DNA of 34,350 nucleotides, taken from contig DMCH01000168.1 in assembly GCA_003446775.1 (NCBI GenBank), forward strand, positions 17,322-51,671, written 5' to 3'. The position numbers and the translations under genes were made by a program. The DNA comes from Chloroflexota bacterium (GTDB lineage: Bacteria > Chloroflexota > Dormibacteria > Dormibacterales > Dormibacteraceae). Positions 30,538-34,350 of this stretch are shown one piece after another. The notes under the pieces are model-generated. The model saw only the letters and a program-made list of their open reading frames with translations, was not told the origin of the DNA and did no database searches. The stretch's first letter is position 1. The number at the start of each line of letters is the position of its first letter.

Positions 30538-31301
30538 TACCCTCCCCCCTTCGGGGGGAGGCCTGGAGAGGGGCGCGAGACCTCTCCTACCAGCTCTAAA
30601 AACGCATCCTCCAGGTCGCGCCGAGCACCTCGCACCTCGGCCGTGGATCCACTCGCCACGACCTGGCCCTGATGCAAGATCGTGATGCGGTCACAAAGCC
30701 GCTCGGCATCGTGCATCACGTGGGTCGAGAAGATCACGCACTTGCCGCGCCGTTTGGACTCGACCATGAACTCGCGCACATCTCTGGAGGCGAGCACGTC
30801 GAGGTTGGATGTGGGCTCGTCGAACATCAACACCTGCGGGTCGTGGACGATCGCGCGCGCGATCGCGAGCTTCTGCTTTTGCCCCGATGACAGGCTCTCG
30901 GCTCGCTGGTCGGCAAATGAGCCGACGTCGAGGCGCTCGATGACCCCGTCGACGCGACGTTTCAGCTCCCCATGCGGCACTCCGCTGAGCTGCGCGAAGT
31001 AGGAGATGTTCTCCCGCGCCGTCAAGCGCGGATAGACACCGATGTCGGCCGTCACCACGCCGACTCGCTTGCGCACCTCTTGCGGGGCGGTCCGTGTGTC
31101 GAACCCGAGGACCTTTACGGTTCCGTTGTCGGGCGACAGCAGAGTGCAGATGATGCGTAGGGTGGTCGTCTTGCCGGCGCCGTTCGGGCCCAGCAAGCCG
31201 AAGATCTCGCCAGGCTGGGCCGAAAACGAGATGCCACGGAGCACCTTGTTCTTTCCGAGCGTCTTCTCGAGGCGCTCGACCGCCACCGCCGCCTCGGTCA
31301 C
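30537..31301 (-). CDS. ABC transporter ATP-binding protein (NatA-like)
   Basis: ATPase subunit of 254 residues. Walker A is LLGPNGAGKTTTLR, the Q-loop region follows in VGVVTADIGVYPRLTARENI, the signature is LSSGQKQKLAIARAI, and Walker B is VLMFDEPTSNLD, followed by the switch His in FSTHVMHD. The last residues (RPSPGLPPKGGG) are encoded by a palindromic sequence of the kind that spreads between genes, so the natural end was probably earlier. GTG 31301 overlaps the zinc-ribbon stop (GTGA). Confidence 0.93.
   Translation of the reverse strand: MTEAAVAVERLEKTLGKNKVLRGISFSAQPGEIFGLLGPNGAGKTTTLRIICTLLSPDNGTVKVLGFDTRTAPQEVRKRVGVVTADIGVYPRLTARENISYFAQLSGVPHGELKRRVDGVIERLDVGSFADQRAESLSSGQKQKLAIARAIVHDPQVLMFDEPTSNLDVLASRDVREFMVESKRRGKCVIFSTHVMHDAERLCDRITILHQGQVVASGSTAEVRGARRDLEDAFLELVGEVSRPSPGLPPKGGG
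30541..30561 (-). repeat. perfect hairpin at the ATPase-permease junction
   Basis: Arms CCTCCCCCC (30541-30549) and GGGGGGAGG (30553-30561) with loop TTC. On the coding strand it encodes the last residues of the ATPase (Leu-Pro-Pro-Lys-Gly-Gly), and the arm nearest the permease contains GGGGGGAGG, its only visible ribosome site. It looks like a palindromic repeat captured into the gene end. Confidence 0.75.
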
Positions 31302-31648
31302 TTGCCTTTCTTTGTGGCTCGTGTCTTGGATACGGTTGAGCTGGCGGCCTTGGCGGCCGGCTTGCGCTGCGCGCTTGCTCTGGCGGGCCGGCCTCCCGGC
31401 TTCGGCGCCGCGGCAGCGGGTTCCGGCGCGGGCGCGGGTTCCGGGGCGACCGGTTCGGGCTCGGCGGGTGCCGTGCCGGCGACGCCGATGGTGCTCGACA
31501 GCGTGCGGTGGCAGGTCTCGCAGGTGATGATCGTGCGCACGAGCGTGCCGAGCTGATGCTCCTCGCGTCGCAAGGTGCGCGGGCGGCCGCAGAACGAGCA
31601 GACCGCGACCTCTGTCGTGACCACGACGTGCCCGGGCCGTTTGTTCAC
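31298..31648 (-). CDS. small zinc-ribbon protein with Pro/Ala/Lys-rich tail
   Basis: 116 residues. The N-terminal 50 hold two CxxC pairs (VCSFCGRP and ITCETCHR) spaced as in a zinc ribbon. From about residue 58 the protein is low-complexity, first Ala/Pro/Glu, then Ala/Lys/Arg, ending TRATKKGK, which suggests nucleic-acid or surface binding. The start is GTG 31648, with no Shine-Dalgarno, so the mRNA may be leaderless. It overlaps the ABC ATPase start by GTGA and is divergent from pyrB. Function unknown. Confidence 0.7.
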   Translation of the reverse strand: MNKRPGHVVVTTEVAVCSFCGRPRTLRREEHQLGTLVRTIITCETCHRTLSSTIGVAGTAPAEPEPVAPEPAPAPEPAAAAPKPGGRPARASAQRKPAAKAASSTVSKTRATKKGK

Positions 31649-31669
31649 GTCAACAACGGTAGCTGATAA
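31641..31669 (+). promoter_or_regulatory. candidate pyrB promoter
   Basis: TTGTTC (31641-31646) and TGATAA (31664-31669) with a 17-base spacer lie upstream of the PyrR-type hairpin. Transcription would start near 31676, putting the whole hairpin in the leader. The -35 hexamer is a partial match only. Confidence 0.3.
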
Positions 31670-31699
31670 ACTTCGCGCGACGGCGCGACGCGCCGCAGT

Positions 31700-31736
31700 T
31701 CCTTTAAGTCCGATCCAAGAGAGGTCGGGAAGGAGG
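31700..31736 (+). promoter_or_regulatory. PyrR-binding RNA hairpin overlapping the pyrB ribosome site
   Basis: CCGATCCAAGAGAGGTCGG (31710-31728) folds with CCGA/TCGG, a bulged T, CC/GG and loop AAGAGA. The known PyrR consensus ARUCCNGNGAGGYU is matched apart from one extra A in the loop and a compensated A-U to G-C change. An outer stem pairs TCCTT (31700-31704) with AAGGA (31730-31734), which is the start of the AAGGAGG ribosome site for pyrB ATG 31744. Binding of PyrR with UMP would thus hide the ribosome site. No transcription terminator follows, so control is probably at translation. Confidence 0.8.
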
Positions 31737-31743
31737 ATTTTTG

Positions 31744-32670
31744 ATGGCCATCGGAAGCCGCCTACGGCATGTGATCGAGAGCCAGCAGTTCTCGAGGCCT
31801 CTCCTCGAAGAGCTTCTCGATCGAGCCGACGAGATCAAGCGTCAGCCGCACCATTTCTCGGGACGGCTCAACGGCCAGGTGATGGCGGCTCTGTTCTACG
31901 AACCATCGACACGGACACGCCTCTCCTTCGAGGCGGCGATGCTCCGGCTGGGCGGTCGCACCATGGGCACCGACAACGCGCGCGAGTTCTCGTCGGCGGC
32001 GAAGGGCGAGACGCTCGAGGACACCATCCGGATCGTGAGCGGCTACGCGGACCTCATCGTCCTGCGTCACAACGAGGAGGGCGCGGCCAGGCGCGCCGCG
32101 GCGGTGAGCTCGGTTCCCGTCATCAATGCCGGAGACGGCCCGGGCCAGCATCCGACGCAGGCTCTGCTCGACCTGTACACGATCCGCGACGAGCTCGGTC
32201 ACATCGATGGCGTCCGCATCGCGATGGTGGGGGACCTCGCCAACGGCCGCACGGTCCGATCGCTGGCCTACCTGCTCAGCAAGTTCCGCGATATCCGCAT
32301 CTGGTTCGTCGCGCCGCCGCAGGTGGCGATGAGGGACGACATCAAGGAGCACCTCGACGAGCACCACGTGCAGTGGGTGGAGTCGCAAGACCTCGACGCC
32401 GTCCTGCCGCAGGTCGACGTCATCTACCAGACGCGCATCCAGAAAGAGCGCTTCAGCGACGAGGCCTCCTATCTCGCGCTCAAGGGCGTCTACCGCATCG
32501 ATGCCTCGACCCTGGCCCGCATGAAGAAGGAGTCGATCGTGATGCACCCGCTGCCCAGAGTCGATGAGATCGCACCGGAGGTCGATGCGGACCCTCGTGC
32601 CGCTTACTTCCGCCAGGCCCGCAACGGGCTCTACATCCGGATGGCGTTGCTCGACAAGGTGTTGGCATGA
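31744..32670 (+). CDS. pyrB: aspartate carbamoyltransferase catalytic subunit
   Basis: Joins carbamoyl phosphate and aspartate, the first committed step to UMP; 308 residues. The carbamoyl-phosphate motif is in YEPSTRTRLSFEAAMLRLG, the family motif GPGQHPTQALLDLYTI follows, and MHPLPRVDEIAPEV is near the C-terminus. ATG 31744 is chosen over the adjacent TTG 31741 because AAGGAGG (31730-31736) lies seven bases upstream. It opens the pyr operon ahead of pyrR, an unusual order since pyrR is commonly first. No pyrI is seen. Confidence 0.97.
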   Translation: MAIGSRLRHVIESQQFSRPLLEELLDRADEIKRQPHHFSGRLNGQVMAALFYEPSTRTRLSFEAAMLRLGGRTMGTDNAREFSSAAKGETLEDTIRIVSGYADLIVLRHNEEGAARRAAAVSSVPVINAGDGPGQHPTQALLDLYTIRDELGHIDGVRIAMVGDLANGRTVRSLAYLLSKFRDIRIWFVAPPQVAMRDDIKEHLDEHHVQWVESQDLDAVLPQVDVIYQTRIQKERFSDEASYLALKGVYRIDASTLARMKKESIVMHPLPRVDEIAPEVDADPRAAYFRQARNGLYIRMALLDKVLA

Positions 32671-32852
32671 CCGTCCCGCCGACGTCGACGGATCTTCGGC
32701 GCCCATGCGGCGCATCTGCATCGTCGCCTCCTGCGCTCCTCGCTCACGCATACCACAATGCGTTCGCTGCGGTGCTCGTCGGCTCCTCCCATCTGCACCA
32801 CCTGTGCACCGAATCTCTCGCCGCCGCTGGCGGGTCGGCCATGCTGGCGTGA
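32667..32852 (+). other. coupling open frame filling the pyrB-pyrR gap
   Basis: A 61-codon open frame starts at ATG 32667 overlapping the pyrB stop (ATGA) and stops at TGA 32850-32852 overlapping the pyrR start (GTGA). Its last codons (ATG CTG GCG TGA) echo the end of pyrB (GTG TTG GCA TGA), as if that junction had been duplicated. It carries the 140-bp repeat in a different phase from the purC-purS frame, so it is more likely a coupling device or relic than a conserved peptide. Confidence 0.4.
32684..32823 (+). repeat. 140-bp dispersed repeat, copy 2 (pyrB-pyrR gap)
   Basis: Gap-free partner of 13409-13548, in the same orientation relative to the flanking genes. Its internal hairpin is ACGCAT-ACCACA-ATGCGT at 32746-32763, with the stem kept by a paired substitution relative to copy 1. 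The ends are best conserved: the first 28 and last 17 bases have one difference between them. Confidence 0.85.
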
Positions 32853-33397
32853 GCGCGATCCAGCAGGGACGGCTCAAGGCCACCGTGATGGATGCGGACC
32901 AGATTCGCCGCTCGCTGTCGCGGATCGCGCACGAGATCCTCGAGCGCAATCGCGGCGCCGGCGACCTGGTTTTGGTCGGTGTGATGGCCAATGGAGACCA
33001 CCTCGCCCGCAGGCTGGCGGACAGCTTGATGGAGCTCGAACGGGCGCCCGTGGCCGTGGGTGCGCTCGACATCGGTAAGCACCGCGACGACCGTCACCTG
33101 CGCGTGCCCGCGCACAGCGGTCAGTCGGACGTGCCGGACATCGACGGCAAGGTGGTTGTCCTCGTCGACGACGTCATCCACCACGGGCGGACGGCGCGAG
33201 CCGCGATGGATGCGCTCATGGACTTCGGCCGCCCGCGGGCGATCCAGCTGGCCGTGCTCGTCGACCGCGGCCACCGCGAGCTGCCGATCCGTCCCGATTA
33301 CATCGGCAAGAACGTCCCCACCTCGGACTCGGAGCGCATCGAGGTCCTCGTCACCGAGGAGGACGGTATCGACCAGGCGGTGATAGTTGCCGTCTAG
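32849..33397 (+). CDS. pyrR: bifunctional pyr regulator PyrR / uracil phosphoribosyltransferase-like
   Basis: UMP-responsive RNA-binding regulator of pyrimidine genes; 182 residues. IRRSLSRIAHEILERN opens the fold, the PRPP motif is VVLVDDVIHHGRTARAAMDAL (Bacillus has VDDVLYTGRT), and IQLAVLVDRGHRELPIRPDYIGKNVPTS is almost diagnostic. The GTG 32849 start, MSAIQQGRLKATVMDADQ, fits the family; the frame is open upstream through the repeat but those residues are unlike PyrR. A matching RNA target lies before pyrB. The His-His in the PRPP loop may affect the phosphoribosyltransferase side activity. It overlaps carA by 11 bases. Confidence 0.95.
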   Translation: MSAIQQGRLKATVMDADQIRRSLSRIAHEILERNRGAGDLVLVGVMANGDHLARRLADSLMELERAPVAVGALDIGKHRDDRHLRVPAHSGQSDVPDIDGKVVVLVDDVIHHGRTARAAMDALMDFGRPRAIQLAVLVDRGHRELPIRPDYIGKNVPTSDSERIEVLVTEEDGIDQAVIVAV

Positions 33398-34350
33398 AAA
33401 CCGCCATGCGGCGCTGGTGCTCGAGGATGGCCGCGCCTTCGTCGGCGCGGCGCTGGGCGCTGATGTTCTCGGTCAAGGCGAGGTCGTCTTCAATACGGCC
33501 ATGACCGGCTACCAGGAAGTGCTGACCGATCCCTCCTATGCCGGCCAGATGGTATGCATGACCTACCCGCTCCAGGGCAATTACGGAGTCCGCGATGCCG
33601 ATGCGGAGTCCGCGCGCCCGTGGGCGCGCGCGCTGGTCGTGCGTTGGGCGTGCCCACAGCCGAGCCACCACTCCAGCGAGGCGTCGCTGGACGAGTACCT
33701 GCAGCGGTGGCGCGTGCCTGCGATCGCCGATATCGACACTCGCGCGCTGACCCGGCACATCCGCAAGCACGGTGCGCTCCGAGCCGTCCTCACACATGAA
33801 GACACGGCGCCCAATGCGAAGCGCCTGGAGGATCTCGCATTGGCCGCGAGTCGGGTCACCCCGCTCGCCGAGCAGGACCTGGTGGCCGAGACGTCACGCA
33901 CGGCGAGCGCGGAATGGCTCGATCCCCTACCACCCGAACTGCGCCTGCCGCACCGGGCGGACGGAGATGGGCTCGTGATCGCGGTGGTCGACTACGGCGT
34001 GAAGTCGAACATCCTCCGCTCCTTGCGCGAGCGCGGCTGCCGCGTGATCGTGCTTCCGCACACGGCCTCGTGGTCGGACGTCGCGGCCGCGGGCGCGGAT
34101 GGGCTCGTGCTGTCAAACGGCCCGGGCGACCCGGCCGTCCTAGATCGGCCGGTCGAGCTGGCGCGCGACGCGCTCGGGCGCATTCCCCTGTTCGGCATCT
34201 GCCTCGGCCACCAGATCATGGGTCGCGCCGCCGGCGCAACCACCTCGCGGCTGCCTTACGGCCACCACGGCGCCAACCACCCGGTCAAGGACCTGGTAAC
34301 CGGCAGGGTGCACATCACCAGCCAGAACCACGAGTTCCAGGTGGACGCGG
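33387..34350 (+). CDS. carA: carbamoyl-phosphate synthase small subunit (3' end outside window)
   Basis: Glutaminase subunit supplying ammonia for carbamoyl phosphate. About 321 residues are visible. The N-terminal domain begins ALVLEDGRAFVG and has FNTAMTGYQEVLTDPSYAGQ. The amidotransferase domain begins VVDYGVKSNILRSL, with SNGPGDP and the nucleophile about Cys272 in FGICLGHQIMG; the final His/Glu pair lies beyond the window. The start is taken as TTG 33387: an in-frame TAG directly precedes it, AGGCGG lies just upstream, and it gives the usual short lead before LVLEDG. GTG 33417 would cut into the first strand. It overlaps the pyrR end by 11 bases. Confidence 0.93.
   Translation, partial: MPSRNRHAALVLEDGRAFVGAALGADVLGQGEVVFNTAMTGYQEVLTDPSYAGQMVCMTYPLQGNYGVRDADAESARPWARALVVRWACPQPSHHSSEASLDEYLQRWRVPAIADIDTRALTRHIRKHGALRAVLTHEDTAPNAKRLEDLALAASRVTPLAEQDLVAETSRTASAEWLDPLPPELRLPHRADGDGLVIAVVDYGVKSNILRSLRERGCRVIVLPHTASWSDVAAAGADGLVLSNGPGDPAVLDRPVELARDALGRIPLFGICLGHQIMGRAAGATTSRLPYGHHGANHPVKDLVTGRVHITSQNHEFQVDA

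Noticed and set aside
31762..33072. 436-codon minus-strand frame across pyrB and pyrR
   Set aside because: Shadow frame: both strands are accounted for by clear pyrB and pyrR, and the product has codon-shadow composition.
1..34350. CRISPR array, tRNA, rRNA, or transposase gene
   Set aside because: No regularly spaced repeats, no tRNA-like cloverleaf or rRNA segment, and no transposase motif were noticed on either strand.

Overview
The window is compact, high-GC bacterial chromosome. About half of the genes start at GTG or TTG, and most neighbours overlap stop-on-start (ATGA, GTGA, TAATG). The mix of GuaB3, a long SAICAR synthase, separate PurS/PurQ/PurL, ECF sigma factors each coupled to a membrane partner, and PyrR control of pyrB suggests an uncultured Terrabacteria lineage, perhaps Chloroflexota/Dormibacterota or an actinobacterial relative. 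That placement is inference; no rRNA or tRNA gene is visible.

Layout. (1) 1-8152, plus strand: guaB3 (5' cut), guaA, purD, purE, a two-subunit biotin carboxylase of pyruvate carboxylase type, and a Nudix hydrolase. (2) 8153-10914, minus: an ECF sigma factor and a large single-span membrane protein with an external beta-propeller. (3) 11164-24120, plus: a probable 12-gene operon purB-C-S-Q-L-F-M-N-H, then tryptophan 2,3-dioxygenase, a small four-cysteine protein and an S9-type serine hydrolase. (4) 24122-26189: a 14-TM drug exporter divergent from a MarR regulator. (5) 26248-27890: a second ECF sigma factor with a membrane partner. (6) 27887-31648, minus: zinc-ribbon protein, ABC-2 ATPase and permease, small membrane protein, thiolase. 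(7) 31744-34350, plus: pyrB, pyrR and carA (3' cut), with a PyrR-type RNA hairpin in front of pyrB.

The genes cover de novo IMP synthesis except PurK, the IMP-to-GMP branch, and the start of UMP synthesis. PurN and PurH consume formyl-tetrahydrofolate, and the dioxygenase co-transcribed with them makes N-formylkynurenine, whose hydrolysis would release formate.

The most unusual feature is at four operon junctions: purC/purS, purS/purQ, purM/purN and pyrB/pyrR. Elsewhere in these operons genes touch or overlap, but these gaps hold repeats of two families: a 140-bp repeat (two copies, about 81% identical, no gaps) and a CCCCACGAAATC hairpin element (two copies plus a degenerate half). In all four gaps an open frame begins at an NTG overlapping the upstream TGA and ends at a TGA overlapping the downstream start codon. 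At purS/purQ the element is bounded by a perfect 9-bp direct repeat, TGAAGTTTG, one copy of which looks like the old purQ start. These look like insertions into stop-start overlaps that kept translational coupling.
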